DNA of 64,000 nucleotides from Apostichopus japonicus (GCF_037975245.1 NC_092562.1:29525554-29589553); one strand, 5' to 3'; counted from the stretch's first letter, positions 50,401-61,640 are shown. The notes: a model not told the origin generated them from the sequence alone. Program-made: numbers and translations.

Positions 50401-53400
50401 AACACATAGTACTAGCCCACTTCCCTACCATAGCTGATGTGCCCAACCCTAGTCTTAGCTGGGCATAATAACACATAACACAAGCCTGCTACCCTGTCAT
50501 GACTGATGTGCCTAGCCCTAGTTTAAGCCAGGCATAATAACACATAACACAAACCCCATAATTCTGCTAAGACTGATGTGCACTGGCCTAATTCAAGTTA
50601 AGGAAAATAAAACGCCTGGCCAGCTGTGAGTAAGCCATTCAAGGCAAGAACAGGCACTTTCTGGGTTGAATGGAATGTGTTTATTTAGTTAAAGACTTTC
50701 TGTAAATTGCTACCAGTCACTTAAGAATTTGACAATGGTTACAAGGCTTAGTTCCTGGTATGTCAATGCCAGTAAAGAAAAAAGGGGAATATCCTGCTAA
50801 GCAATAAGGAAGTCACTACAATGATTCAAAATATTTTAATTCGCAAGCTGTGAAATGAATTAGCAAAAAACTTTGCTTAGGAATTGGCAAGAATTATTTA
50901 CGTTTAGTTTCTACTTTCCGTGTGCTAGGTCTCTATCAGGTTTAGAGATATTTTCTTTCTTATAGAAAAGAAAATTAATCATATATTTAGATCTGCCATG
51001 TCACCCTATGTGCATGTATAGGTTGCTGTTATTCTACTTGTTAAATTGTTACTCTGATATATGTATTTAGGGAACAACATTTTTGAACTTGTAAAGAAAG
51101 AACAGTTTATTTCAGTTGTTAGCAATCGCATGGTAAATTAAGATGTTTTTTATTATCTCTACAACTCAAGTGTGAATCCTTAAGGATGAGGCCTTGTGGT
51201 AGTAGTAGCATACTACACCACTCAACTGTTTGTTAAGGAATCTTATAGGATAAACTTTGAGGAGTTTGCATGGGGTTTATTCCATGCTTTATATATGAAG
51301 CAGTAGTTACTGTGCAGGACTACAAGGTGAAACTATTGTTTAGAGGTAGCTGGTATGAACAACTCCCCTCCCCTCCCCCCAACCCACCCTCCACAGCACT
51401 GAGACACCAACTCTACCATCATCAATTGGTCTACTGTATGTAATATATAACTGTCAAGAACCCAACCCCCCCCCCCACCCACCCTCCACAGCACTGAGAC
51501 ACCAACTCTATCATCATCATTGGTTGTAGTCATAGTTCAGTATGATACAGTCATACAACCATTACTTACAGTATCGTGGTCATATTTCAGTATGAAATAG
51601 TCATACTACCATTACTTACATTGCAGTATTGTAGTCATAGTTCAGTATGAAACAGTCATACTACCATTGCTTTCATTACAGTATTGTAGTCATAGTTCAG
51701 TATGATACAGTCGTACTGCCATCACTTACATTGCAATATTGTAGTCATAGTTCAGTATCACTTACATTGCAGTATTGTAGTCATAGTTCAGTATGATACA
51801 GTCATACTACCATTGCTTACATTACTGTATTGTAGTCATAGTTCAGTATGATACAGTCGTACTGCCATCACTTACATTGCAATATTGTAGTCATAGTTCA
51901 GTATCACTTACATTGCAGTATTGTAGTCATAGTTCAGTATGAAACAGTCATACTACCATTGCTTACATTACAATATTGTAGTCATAGTTCAGTATGATAC
52001 AGTCGTACTGCCATCACTTGCATTGCAATATTGTAGTCATAGTTCAGTATCACTTACATTACAGTATTGTAGTCATAGTTCAGTATGAAATAGTCATACT
52101 ACCACTACTTATATTGCAGTATTAGTCATAGTTCAGTATGATACAGTCGTATTACCATTACTTACATTTCTGTATTGTTGTCATAGTTCAGTATGATACA
52201 GTCGTACTACCATCACTTACATTGCAGTATTGTAGTCATAGTTCAGTAGGATACAGTCATACAACCATTACTTACAGTATTGTGGTCATATTTCAGTATG
52301 AAATAGTCATACTACCATTACTTATATTGCAGTATTAGTCATAGTTCAGTACGGATACAGTCATACAACCATTACTTACAGTATTGTAGTCATAGTTCAG
52401 TATGATACAGTCGTACTGCCATCACTTACATTGCAATATTGTAGTCATAGTTCAGTATCACTTACATTGCAGTATTGTAGTCATAGTTCAGTATGAAACA
52501 GTCATACTACCATTGCTTACATTACAATATTGTAGTCATAGTTCAGTATGATACAGTCGTACTGCCATCACTTACAGTATTGTGGTCATAGTTCAGTATG
52601 AAACAGTCATACTGCTTACATTACAGTATTGTAGTCATAGTTCAGTATGAAACAGTCATACTACCATTACTTACAGTACTGTAGTCATAGTTGAGTATGA
52701 AACAGTCATACTACCATTACTTACATTACTGTATTGTAGTCATAGTTCAGTATGATACAGTCGTACTGCCATCACTTACATTGCAATATTGTAGTCATAG
52801 TTCAGTATACACTTACATTGCAGTATTGTAGTCATAGTTCAGTATGAAACAGTCATACTACCATTGCTTACATTACAGTATTGTAGTCATAGTTAAGTAT
52901 GAAATAGTCATACTACCACTACTTATATTGCAGTATTAGTCATAGTTCAGTATGATACAGTCATACTACCATCACTTACATTGCAATATTGAAGACAGTG
53001 TTCAATATGAAACAGTCATACTACCATCACTTACATTACTGTATTGTAGTCATAGTTCAGTATGAAACAGTCATACTACCATCACTTACATTACTGTATT
53101 GTAGTCATAGTTCAGTATGAATCAGTCATACTACCATTGCTCCAGTATATGAGTACCTGTTGGTTGAACAAGGTACCTAACATATCTTACCATTGTCGTT
53201 TCATTGCTGCTCTCTAAAACCATGCATCCTCATTCCTATTCTGTCAACACAACATGAAAGCAGACAGAAATACTGTATTAAGTTTAGAGGAGTACTACCA
53301 GTTTGAGCTTCATTATTCTGGAAAAAGGATTTTTCCTTTGGAAATTTAACACTTTGCAAACATATGTTTCAACCATTGTTAGATATCTATTCACTGAATA

Positions 53401-56400
53401 TACTCCGGTTTAACACAATAGTGTTGAATTTCTTGGTTTTATTCTAGTCAGACAGTTAAAGCTGCACCATAGAAACCACTACGATTTTATTGGCTTATAA
53501 GAAAAACATAATTTTTAGAGAATTTTTACGTTTTTCTTTTGAAATGATTAAAAAATCTGTGTTTTTCTCCCAGGTAATATGGAAACAACAAGCTTGCTGT
53601 GTAAGTCTGTTGCACAATATTTTGCCATTCTCTGTGTTATAACCAGGGCTTTTCCTTCCTACTGTTATGATTTTATATCCTTTCGTTTTTGCTTTTGTTT
53701 AAACATTCATGTTGCTCAAAGCCTACTTGCCTCATGGAGTTGTTATTAGAAGGAGATACTGTAGTTGAGGCCACTCTTGCATTTCCTCCTCAAAATCCAA
53801 AATGTTCTATGTTTGAATCCAGTGGAATGCCCCTCACTATGTCATCCTTGAAAAGTGGATTCCTAACTTTTGTAACATTCCCAGCATCCTGGTCACAGAG
53901 ATTTCAAAATGTAGCAATTTAGCAACCTTGCAAGAAGACACCAGGGGTATCTTGCACTAACAACACTATCTTCTCTTTACCAAGCTGGTAATAAATGACA
54001 ACGTAAGATGGCATATTCTTGAAGTTCGTTTTTTTTCTTTAAGATTTTAAAAATTTGCCCAAGTATCTTTGGGAATTTCATTGCCTGAAACGTTTGAAGA
54101 TGTCACAAATGGAACGGCACTTCGCATCAAAGAAACTTAAAACAGGTCAAGTAAAAAGGAAAGAAGGAGTGGCTTGATAACACTGTGATGTACAACTTGA
54201 TACCAGCACAAATTTTCAGAAATGAAAGATGAATTATACGTTGTTCATAATCATCTGTCTTCAAAAACTGTGTCGTTAATAAGTACTACATGCAACCATG
54301 TACAGTTTGGCAGAAAAGATTCTCTTAACTTGACATTTTTGGTAGGATGTTTGGATATCTGTGTAATGTTTGACCATGTACTAAGGAACAGTATTTTGCT
54401 GTTTAGGAGGACACAGGTCTCCACAAGAAATGTTCAGTTTCAAACAGCCATGTCCCCATCATTGTCAGTTGTCATGGTTTCCTTTGAGGTAAATTTATCT
54501 CAATTGGAATCAAATCAACTCTCAAAACCAGAGCAAGAGGAAAAGTTGTTGCTTCTTCCAAGTCTGCAAGAGCCCCTTACCCACCCTGTTTGATAGTCCC
54601 TCCTTTTTGGTAACTGCTCCTTGATTCCTCCTCACAGAAGCAGCCAGTTTTTTTTCCTTCACATGTCATTCATAATGCTTATTCATCAACATTTGTCTGT
54701 TATTTTAATCTTTGCTTTTCTGTTTTGGGAAATTTATTTATTTATTTGTTTGTTGTTTGTTTGTTTATTTATTTTCTTGTTAATTTGTTTTGGTCTGCTG
54801 CTATTTACTTTTCCTTTGTTGCCTGTTATTAATTTTGTATATATATATATATGCGAGTTAAGCTGTGTTTGGGTATGTATGCTTTATGTTGGATTTCATG
54901 ATTTCAATTTTCCGTTTTTAATCCTTTTACAAACTTCTCTCGACTGGAAATGGAAACGTTCCTTATGTTTGTTTTTTTCATTAAAAAAAAAATACATTGG
55001 TTCGATTCTTTATCAAAAACATTGTTTTTAGGTCCAGTGAGTACTCCCCCCCCCCTTATTTTCCCAATAACAATGTATCTATGATAGTGCATGTTACACA
55101 TAACTGTACTATACACAGGTTCTGATGTATGTCATCTATATGAATGGTTTGGCTGTTTTATTATACTGCCCCCATTTACATCCCAAGCTTTGAAGCTCAG
55201 GTCTTCATGTGTCAATATCAGCCTGCACAGTATAATATATAGTATATTATTATAGAGATTGCCATGTACTATACATGCTGTAGAGACATACTATGGTACA
55301 GTACTATAGGTTATAGAGATTGCCATGTACTATATCATGTTGAGAAATACTACACTAGGGTACGGTACCATAGGTTATAGAGATTGTCATGTACTATATC
55401 CTGTTGAGAAATACTACACTAGGGTACGGTACTATAGGTTATAGAGATCGCCATGTACTATATCATGTTGAGAAATACTACACTAGGGTACGGTACCATA
55501 GGTTATAGAGATTGTCATGTACTATATCATGTTGAGAAATACTACACTAGGGTACGGTACTATAGGTTATAGAGATCACCATGTACTATATGCTGTAGAG
55601 ACATACTACAGTACGGTATCGTACAATAGGTTATAGAGATTGCCATGTTCTATATCATGTTGAGACATACTACAGTACTGTACTGTAGGTTATAGAGATT
55701 GCCATGTACTATATCCTGTAGAGACATACTACAGTAAGGTACTATAGGTTATAGAGATTGCCATGTACTATATCATGTTGAGACATACTACAGTACTGTA
55801 CTGTAGGTTATAGAGATTGCCATGTACTATATCCTGTAGAGACATACTACAGTAAGGTACTGTAGGTTATAGAGATTGTCATGTACTATATCCTGTTGAG
55901 AAATACTACAGTAGGGTAGTATAGGATATAGTGGTTGCCATGTACTATATCCTGTACAGACATACAGTACGGTACTATAGGTTATAAAGATTGCCAGTTG
56001 AGAAATACTACTGTGAACCTGTATTCAGTTGTACATAGTTGTAGTGTAGAATGTCTGTGTGCACCAGAGGAGTGCGGCAGTTTGCTGTTCTTAGAATTGT
56101 ACAGTCTGAATAATATACCACATAGAACAATCCCTTATTTGGACATCTTATATAAACATTGGCTACTTCAGTTGTTTACTTTCCTTGTATCTGAGTAGGA
56201 CTTGACTTGCAGAGCTCTTATACAATGTTACCTTACTGTAGGCAGGGTTTAAAAACATGTGAACTGTAGACAAAGTAATTAAACCAGACTATACACCCAA
56301 ATACACTTGAGGAATACCAGACCTGCACATATAAATAGTATTGTCAATATTAGTATTCTTATTTGTCAAATATATATATATATTTATATATATATATATA

Positions 56401-59400
56401 TATTAATATAGTTTGTCAAATATGTATGTATATATTTATAGATATATAGTTTGTCAAATATGTATGTATATATTTATAGATATATATCTATGTATCTTAT
56501 TTGTCAAATATATTCCACTTTATGGATGCTAACAGCTCACGTGACCAGAAGAGTATTTGGTATTCAGCTGAACTGTGTACCTACCTAAAACATTCCAGAG
56601 AACATAAAGCTCTTCAATCAAGTATTTGAGAAATTATAGAATTTATATGAACATGAATGGAGATTTACACAGAGATTTTGATTTTCTGCATATAATGTTA
56701 TTGTTTTGTTTTGATCAAAGCTTGCCTTGATGTATCAAGCTGTCGATAGAAAGGAGATACAACAAAATGACATTACTCACTCTATCCCTCTTCCCTGTCA
56801 TGAATTGCAACAATGTGGCTAGAAATTGTAAATCTTCACTTGGAGAGTCTTGAGAAAATGTCCATTTTGGGGGTTTTGAATTAAAATATTCCCTTTATCC
56901 AAGTCAAATTTCATCAAATTCTTATTATTATCATTTTTTATTTGATAACTGTGGGAACATTGTAGGCTGGAAAATAGAATTTGAAAATCCAAATCTGTAT
57001 GCATGTGTTCATAGACTGTACCCCTCCTCTCCCATCACACCCCCCCCCCTCCCCCAAGTCATTTCATTTTGTGTTTTCTTTCTGTTTTATACCAGATGAC
57101 GGAATTTCTTGTAAATAACTGCAGAATATTCACGACTACAAAGCAGTTTTCTGCCCAATGCCACCACCCTCCTTGGCCTATTTCTTCTTGCTATATGATT
57201 CTCATATTTAAATAATTTTTTGGCTCCGTCAGATTCTTGTCCCTTTCACTCTTTGCGAGCTTCCTGTCACATTCCCCCGGTCTTACTCATTCATTCAAGC
57301 TTTGAGGTTTCCTGTCAATGAAAAAATAGAGAGCAAATTTGTTTCTTAATGAGGAAACCTTTAATTAAGACTTGTCATTCATTATGACTACACAGGATAC
57401 CGAACAGACTGCAGCAGCGGTAGTAGTCATATATCATGGAAGCACAGTAATCTGTGACCAGAGAGCTATACAACCGATATGCTAGCTCCAGAATGTTATA
57501 CGCAACGCATCCTGACCTATCGTAGTCGGTTATCAGTTAATTTCTCTGCGGTTTCTATATTTATAACTATTAGTGGATATAAGGTAGCTATTAATAGTAC
57601 ACTGTTCTTAGATAATTAATAAGAAGCAAGCAAGTTTTTTTTTTCTTGATGTTTGTTCAAATTGACTATTTCCCATGGATACAGCTCAAGATTAAAGCCT
57701 TTCTAAGTTAATATATAGGTACTAGACGACTGCACTTTTAAAACTATGTACAGTACGGCCTTCCAAATTTGTGCTGGTATAGCTAAAAAGTGCGTTGACA
57801 TTGTTTACATTGTGATGTTTTCCTAACTCTTTGTGGTGCATGCGTAGGACAGAGAGACCATAGCAGCCTTGCAAAGACCTAGTGTGACTTCATTGGAGGG
57901 TAAACAGTCTTTCTAATCAGCTCACCAATTTTGCAAAAAGGTGTTAAAATTTGTTTGTAACTACAGTTTGGGGAGAAAAAGGAAGAAGGATATGTTCTGC
58001 AAGGAACAGTTGAATGCAGGGAGGTTCATAGATTAGGCCATAGAAAGAACCCCTCCCCCCCATCAGTCCTCAGCATGGGGAGGGGTAGGAAGATTTATGA
58101 ATACGGTATACAACTGGAAGAGTATACATAATCTCTCTAAAGCAATCATGTCGGGAAGAAAAACTGCTCGTAGATTTCAACAACAAAAAATGGGTATTAA
58201 AAAAGAACTGAAAAGGCCAAGCCAGATAGGGTGGAGGAGCCACCCACCCACCGACCCACCCATCCACCGACCCGCCTAGTCCTCAATGTGTCATCATTTA
58301 CAAGGAATGAAATGGTTTGCTTCACAGAGTATTAATCAGGTATCACAAAAACCTGCTGTCGTGTCTGTGTGTGTGTCATATGCAGCTCATGAATAATCAT
58401 TTATAGACGTTCGAATTCGAATTATTGTAAACCCACAACAGCAGCTTTGGGAATGAAAAGCATGTTTTGTAAAATTTTAAAAAAGGGTTTGTACACAACT
58501 TTTCCAATGGAAATGACTCCCTCCAACTGTGACATTAGATAAGAATGCACAGTATGGGTGTGTATGTGTGTATAGGTCGCTCAAACTTTGTGTCTGTATC
58601 TGTGTCATCTTGTTAACTAACCTTGGTAAGGTGAGGTACAACTTCATTGATCGCCAAGTGTAAATGTTCACAGGCTCGGTGCCATTTGACAACAAACTAT
58701 AGTGGTTATTGGCAATGACGATAGTCACAACAGGTGATGGATAGAGTGAGAACTTTCTGAATATATCCGGTTTATATCGCAATATCCTCACATCATATTT
58801 GTATGATGTTTTTCAAATCCTTCATGTAATATGTGATGATAGTACATACTGTAGTCTGGGTGATTGTTAAATTAGTTATGCTCATTGTTGCACACACACA
58901 AATGACTTCAATGGATTTTCTATGGTGTACTTCCCAAACGCAAGAGCAGCCATACCAATATGACAAGTCTTCCATGTAACAAAATGCTATCTTTTTTGTA
59001 CCATATTTTGTTTTTTTTCCTCTTTCCTTCTCCAGTTAGCTTCAATTCATGACACTGCCTTCATTATGCTTTATTCTTTCTATCACTTTTATCTAAGTAA
59101 TAATAATAATAGTAATAATAATAATAATACTGCACGAATAAAGCATCATCTATATAGAAAACTTATTCCGAAGTGCAGGATACAAAGAAATTTAAAAGAC
59201 CTTGATGAATAGCGACAGTTGTCGAGTAAACCTCGCAGAAGATAATACCTGGTAGAACTAGAGTAGTGAATTTAGTGTGAAATTCCCAATGTTATTTATT
59301 GGAGAAATAGTTGTATAACTGTGTACCTCAGATTGAAAGAACATTGTTCATTTCCTGTGTCATCAGTAGTGGCCTTAATCCTTATGATAATGATTTAAGT

Positions 59401-60055
59401 TAGAATGTGTCTCAACCATGGTAGGGTCCAGGTTAGTGCTGGTATTTCCTATGTCTGGAAGTGGTTTAAATGTTCCCTACTGTAATTATCCCTAGGGGCC
59501 ATGGATGAAAACAGTTTCTGAACAGTTCTACAAAGTCTTTGCAAGGTGCAATTACATCTGACATATGCTGGCAGAACGCTTAGTATGAAACCAAAACAAA
59601 CTTACCGTTTCGTGGGAGGAATGTCTTGACTAAGTCATCCTCATCCCCCACCCCCCCCCCCCCCACCATAGCCTCCCACCCCCTTTAATGGGCTGTTTGA
59701 AAGACACCTCAAGGTAATAACATGATAATTTGGCCTACCAGTTTCTAGCATCTAACGATTGTGGATCTCTTTAATTATCAATTTACGGTGATATAATTCG
59801 TTTCCATTTTCAGCCAAGTTCTCGAAGGATTCATCCGATGGGGAGCACAGAGTTGAGATCTTTAAAGATGCAGATGGGGTTGACTTCTCGGACAACACCG
59901 TCTCTCACCTGGGAGATGGAGTCGACTTCTCGGACAAAATCACCTCTCACCTGGGAGATGATGTCAACGATTACTCAGCCAGTGGGGCATCATCAGATTC
60001 TGGAATGGGGAGGCAATATGGAAGACAATCAAAAGGCATTTTTGATGATGTGTAG
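25257..60055 (+). CDS. LMBRD2: LMBRD2, LMBR1 domain-containing multipass membrane protein
   Basis: Twelve coding exons join in phase to 2172 nt, 723 aa (human protein about 695 aa): 25257-25430, 27008-27258, 31279-31446, 32137-32347, 32956-33105, 39034-39182, 39609-39858, 40289-40422, 41514-41610, 43696-43900, 46848-46988 and 59814-60055. LMBRD2 is an LMBR1-family nine-pass protein linked in the literature to GPCR (beta2-adrenergic) signalling. Hallmarks are [57 protein letters not shown], a charged cytosolic stretch (about 225-390) with [34 protein letters not shown], a basic tail (EKRKRERA) and the C-terminus IFDDV. Residues 58-115 form a variable loop with two N-proximal cysteines. Residues 664-691 are a tandem duplication of 14 residues. 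The GTG codon just before the ATG is not used. Introns 1, 2 and 10 open with arrays that copy the exon end and donor. Confidence 0.95.
25418..25840 (+). repeat. Exon-donor-spanning tandem array at LMBRD2 intron 1
   Basis: The unit of about 62-94 bp begins with the exon-1 end ATGTCACCACA followed by the donor GTAAGTATG. Copies start near 25420 (the real exon end), 25491, 25561, 25623 and, degenerate, 25716. The intronic part reads CTGAAGGAGTATTCCACACT then GTTAGTTTAACTAG. Two later copies gained an insert with ATCTTGTCCCTAACTAG. Only the first copy is coding. Reading through into it meets a TAA within a few codons. Confidence 0.85.
25855..26250. repeat. Dispersed repeat, copy 1 of 2
   Basis: This segment of LMBRD2 intron 1 aligns by eye with 32441-32847 in intron 4. 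Shared words in order are GGATCA.AGT, GTGGTCTGTGA, GATGT, GTTCTTCAAAAGCTT, TTCATCAAAATGCAAC, TTTCAGCT, GCCAGATGC, TTCACAA and TTTCCGA. The copies are clearly diverged. No terminal structure was found. Confidence 0.6.
27227..28578 (+). repeat. Exon-donor-spanning 69-bp tandem array at LMBRD2 intron 2
   Basis: The first unit is the real end of exon 2 (27227-27258, encoding [11 protein letters not shown]) plus the donor GTAAGC and about 37 intronic bases (ACTATCACATGATATGATCA then AAACTAAGATT). It then repeats about 19 times to 28578. Units from about 27747 to 28440 are nearly identical. The stretch at 27490-27570 is degenerate, with short ATTATAGAGTA repeats. Most units keep both the exon-like half and an intact ATG|GTAAGC donor. 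Some lack the GG of the donor (CACATACAAGC). Read-through stops at once (TGG TAA). Confidence 0.95.
29270..30186. mobile_element. Non-autonomous hAT-like transposon, 917 bp, in LMBRD2 intron 2
   Basis: The left end CATAGGTGTACG and right end CGTACGCCTATG are inverted repeats with one mismatch in 12. Both flanks carry AATATAGA (29262-29269 and 30187-30194), a perfect 8-bp target duplication as in hAT elements. G-rich and C-rich tracts lie just inside the two ends. A (TA)n tract sits at 29381-29412. The block at about 30001-30130 is shared with the element at 17026-17321. There is no transposase frame. Confidence 0.8.
32441..32847. repeat. Dispersed repeat, copy 2 of 2
   Basis: Located in LMBRD2 intron 4 and related along its whole length to 25855-26250. 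It contains GTTCTTCAAAAGCTT, TTCATCAAAATGCAAC and GTTGCCAGATGC. Its T-rich middle carries an extra run of T and A not seen in the other copy. Confidence 0.6.
33106..39033 (+). other. LMBRD2 intron 5, no further gene recognised
   Basis: This 5.9-kb intron lies between the exon ending in GQRKEQ and the exon starting IPSEKDL. It contains several homopolymer runs (C-tract near 34699, G-tract near 35107) and AT-rich microsatellite-like stretches. Open frames inside it are short and lack recognisable motifs. No missing coding exon is required, because the flanking exons join in phase and match the family order. Confidence 0.6.
41900..42700. mobile_element. Non-autonomous DNA element with TTAA ends, 801 bp, LMBRD2 intron 9
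   Basis: The ends are TTAAAGCAGCATTTTGCGT and its exact reverse complement. They can be read as a TTAA target duplication plus 15-bp inverted repeats (AGCAGCATTTTGCGT), or as a TAA/TTA-type target. The interior carries a direct duplication of about 220 bp: 42255-42455 and 42470-42700 share AATTCAAACTAGTGG, ACTCGC.AATTAACG, TTGGCAGG and AACGCAAAATGCT. There is no transposase frame. Confidence 0.75.
43085..43399. repeat. Tandem array of about 62-67 bp, 5 copies, LMBRD2 intron 9
   Basis: The unit contains AAAGGTCATAGTGGTCATAC, ATAGCCTAGCCATGATAACT and ACATGCATGTTAGAGATGAG. Later copies are nearly identical and earlier ones vary (CCTTGCC, CCTTGTC). It lies about 300 bp before exon 10. It shares no sequence with an exon, unlike the arrays at introns 1, 2 and 10. 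Confidence 0.85.
43864..46474 (+). repeat. Exon-donor-spanning 125-bp tandem array at LMBRD2 intron 10
   Basis: The first unit begins inside exon 10: 43864-43900 are its last 37 coding nucleotides (encoding [12 protein letters not shown]). The donor GTAATC follows, then about 88 intronic bases with ATATGTGTGTCTGCTTGGAG and AAATGTAGTTTGGTTTATGA. About 21 copies follow at 125-bp spacing, four of them 3 bp shorter (GGTCAACTC instead of GGTCACCAACTC). Nearly all copies keep the exon-like half and a GAG|GTAATC donor. Most copies read ATGGTAG where the exon reads ATGATAG. The array fills 2.6 of the 2.9 kb of the intron. Confidence 0.97.
49001..50586. repeat. 69-bp satellite with higher-order repeat organisation, about 23 monomers
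   Basis: Monomers begin CCCTAGTCTAAGCTAGGCAT and end near ACTGATGTGCC. Four monomer types can be told apart: A (ATATCACATGAGCCCACTAC), B (ACACAGGCCACTACCCTGCC), C (GGTATAATAACAC, with CCTGGCATAACTG) and D (TCTTAAGC, with CAAGCCCACCACC). Their order is ABCD, ABCD, AB*, A-B-D', AB*, ABCD, then four more diverged monomers. Copies of the same type look identical, while different types differ at many sites. Confidence 0.9.
51525..53141. repeat. Tandem array of about 55 bp with hairpin core, around 30 units
   Basis: The unit contains GTAGTCATAGTTCAGTATGA then TACAGTCATACTACCATTAC and TTACATTGCAGTATT. The core AGTATGA-TACAG-TCATACT is an inverted repeat able to form a 7-bp stem. Full units alternate with shortened units that skip part of the core (TTCAGTATCACTTACATT). 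The array is preceded at 51360-51520 by two copies of a C-rich unit with CACAGCACTGAGACACCAAC. Confidence 0.88.
55250..55997. repeat. Tandem array of about 58-64 bp, about 13 copies
   Basis: The unit contains GGTTATAGAGATTGCCATGT then ACTATATCCTGT, GAGA(C/A)ATACTACA and a GTAC-rich tail (TAGGGTACGGTACTATA). The first copies are the most diverged. Adjacent pairs of subtypes repeat together, as in the ACTAGGGTACGGTACCATA and CTATA alternation at 55330-55560. Confidence 0.85.
56365..56510. repeat. AT-rich (TA)n and 38-bp repeat tract
   Basis: A (TA)n run is followed by two to three copies of a unit with GTTTGTCAAATATGTATGTA and TATATTTATAGATATATA. It is simple-sequence DNA inside LMBRD2 intron 11. 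Confidence 0.75.
59873..59956 (+). repeat. In-frame 42-bp coding duplication in the last LMBRD2 exon
   Basis: Two adjacent 42-nt units encode [14 protein letters not shown] (residues 664-677) and [14 protein letters not shown] (678-691). A shortened third start (DDV) follows. The duplication sits in the acidic, probably disordered C-terminal tail and helps explain why this protein is longer than the human one. Nucleotide differences are few. Confidence 0.85.
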
Positions 60056-60740
60056 AGATAAAACCTTTGTAAAACCATTTATAGTCTTTGAGGTTTGAGA
60101 AAAAGTATATGGTGCAACAGTGCAAGCAAGTTTTGGCTATTAGCGATAGGAAGGCAAGTAACCTATGTAGCCCAGGGGATGTCTGTGTGTATGTATGTGT
60201 TTGATTCCTTAGCTTGTTAACATACTCGCTCAAGAATGGCATGTGAGTTTTCTATGATGAGTACAGACTCCTTGTTGTTTTTGATAGGATCAAAGGTCAA
60301 GCAGAGAGGTATCGGGGGTAGGGCGGGGGGAGGAGTCTGAAAATCTCTATATCTCAACACTTGAAGAGATTGTACCTGCATCAAAGCTTGGCCAAAATGA
60401 GTTTCAGAGAGTTTGTGAAGGTCAAAGGTTATTTGAGGTCAGTGAAGGGTCAACACCTGAAAACATAGTTAAGTAGGGATCTCCAGACTAGGAATGTTGA
60501 CAAGTGCATCTTTCTCAGTAGAAGGTCTGCAGTGCTTTTTGTCAGACTTGACATGTGGCTTTCGCATAATGAATACAAGGTCCTCATTGTTTTAGGTGAG
60601 GGGTTCAAAGGTCACACTGAACAGACTGACATTTTAAGCAATTTAAGTTTGTTTTTTAGCATGGTGGATTCGTTGAATGTGTGCAACAAGTCACAGTTAG
60701 CTAATAAAGATGATAAATAAAGCCCACTTGTTATGAAATT
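60056..60740 (+). other. LMBRD2 3' UTR with candidate polyadenylation signals
   Basis: The stop codon is at 60053-60055. AATAAA hexamers occur at 60703-60708 and 60716-60721, about 650 bp downstream, followed by T-rich sequence. They are the best candidates for the LMBRD2 poly(A) site. There is no transcript evidence. Confidence 0.45.
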
Positions 60741-61175
60741 TTAGTATTCAATTCTATTCAAAAAATTTGCCAAAATCAAGTCTTGATTTTGTGAACAGTG
60801 AGTGCAATGAAGCTACAGCTTTGATGAATCACCATAGCAACTTTTGATTTAATATTCAGCTGTCAAATATTGGGGGACTCAATTTGAGATGTTTTACAAA
60901 TCACAAAAGGCCTTGATCTATGAATATCATTATCTGATAAATTTTATCAGTAGCAAATTCAACTATATCATATTTTCATTATTTTTGATGTCTTTATTTA
61001 TTGCAAGGCTTTGTGAAAGTAGCTTTAGACTTGATAAATCCACATTAGGGCCATTATTTCTGCCTCGTTGAGAGTTTCTATAGTCTCAAACTGACCTACA
61101 AAGCACAGGGATGATATGATTGAATGGGGAGGGGGGGGGGTCTTGTGTGACAATTCGGTAGGATGTGTCAGTAGG

Positions 61176-61640
61176 TCTGACAAGCCACTGCAGACTCGAT
61201 TCGATTAGGTCCAGTACGTCAGTCTGACAAATCACCGGAAACTCGGTTTGATTTGTCAGTAGTTCTGACAAGCCACTGCAGACTCGATTCGATTAGGTCC
61301 AGTACGTCAGTCTGACAAATCACCGGAAACTCGGTTTGATTTGTCAGTAGTTCTGACAAGCCACTGCAGACTCGATTCGATTAGGTCCAGTACGTCAGTC
61401 TGACAAATCACCGGAAACTCGGTTTGATTTGTCAGTAGTTCTGACAAGCCACTGCAGACTCGATTCGATTAGGTCCAGTACGTCAGTCTGACAAATCACC
61501 GGAAACTCGGTTTGATTTGTCAGTAGTTCTGACAAGCCACTGCAGACTCGATTCGATTAGGTCCAGTACGTCAGTCTGACAAATCACCGGAAACTCGGTT
61601 TGATTTGTCAGTAGTTCTGACAAACCACTGCAGACTTAAC
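61176..61640. repeat. 88-bp dimeric tandem array, about 5.3 near-identical copies
   Basis: Copies start at 61176, 61264, 61352, 61440, 61528 and 61616 (partial). The full 88-bp copies look identical to each other. Each is made of two related halves: one with TCTGACAAGCCACTGCAGAC and one with TCTGACAAATCACCGGAAAC. The unit is therefore itself an old duplication of about 44 bp. The ends are slightly diverged. Confidence 0.93.

Larger units (their letters stand above)
46989..59813 (+). other. LMBRD2 intron 11, 12.8 kb, satellite-rich
   Basis: This is the longest intron of the gene. It contains three large unrelated tandem arrays (49001-50586, 51525-53141 and 55250-55997) and smaller AT-rich and (TAA)n tracts. 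The stretch at 48100-48510 carries several CAGTGTGC/GCACACTG words in both orientations and may be a decayed inverted-repeat element. The open frames in this intron have no recognisable domain. Flanking exons join in phase 1, so no coding exon is missing. Confidence 0.6.

Noticed and set aside
54222..55031. Two adjacent frames of 123 and 136 codons in LMBRD2 intron 11
   Set aside because: The second is T-rich low-complexity sequence that yields artificial hydrophobic runs. The first has no recognisable motif.
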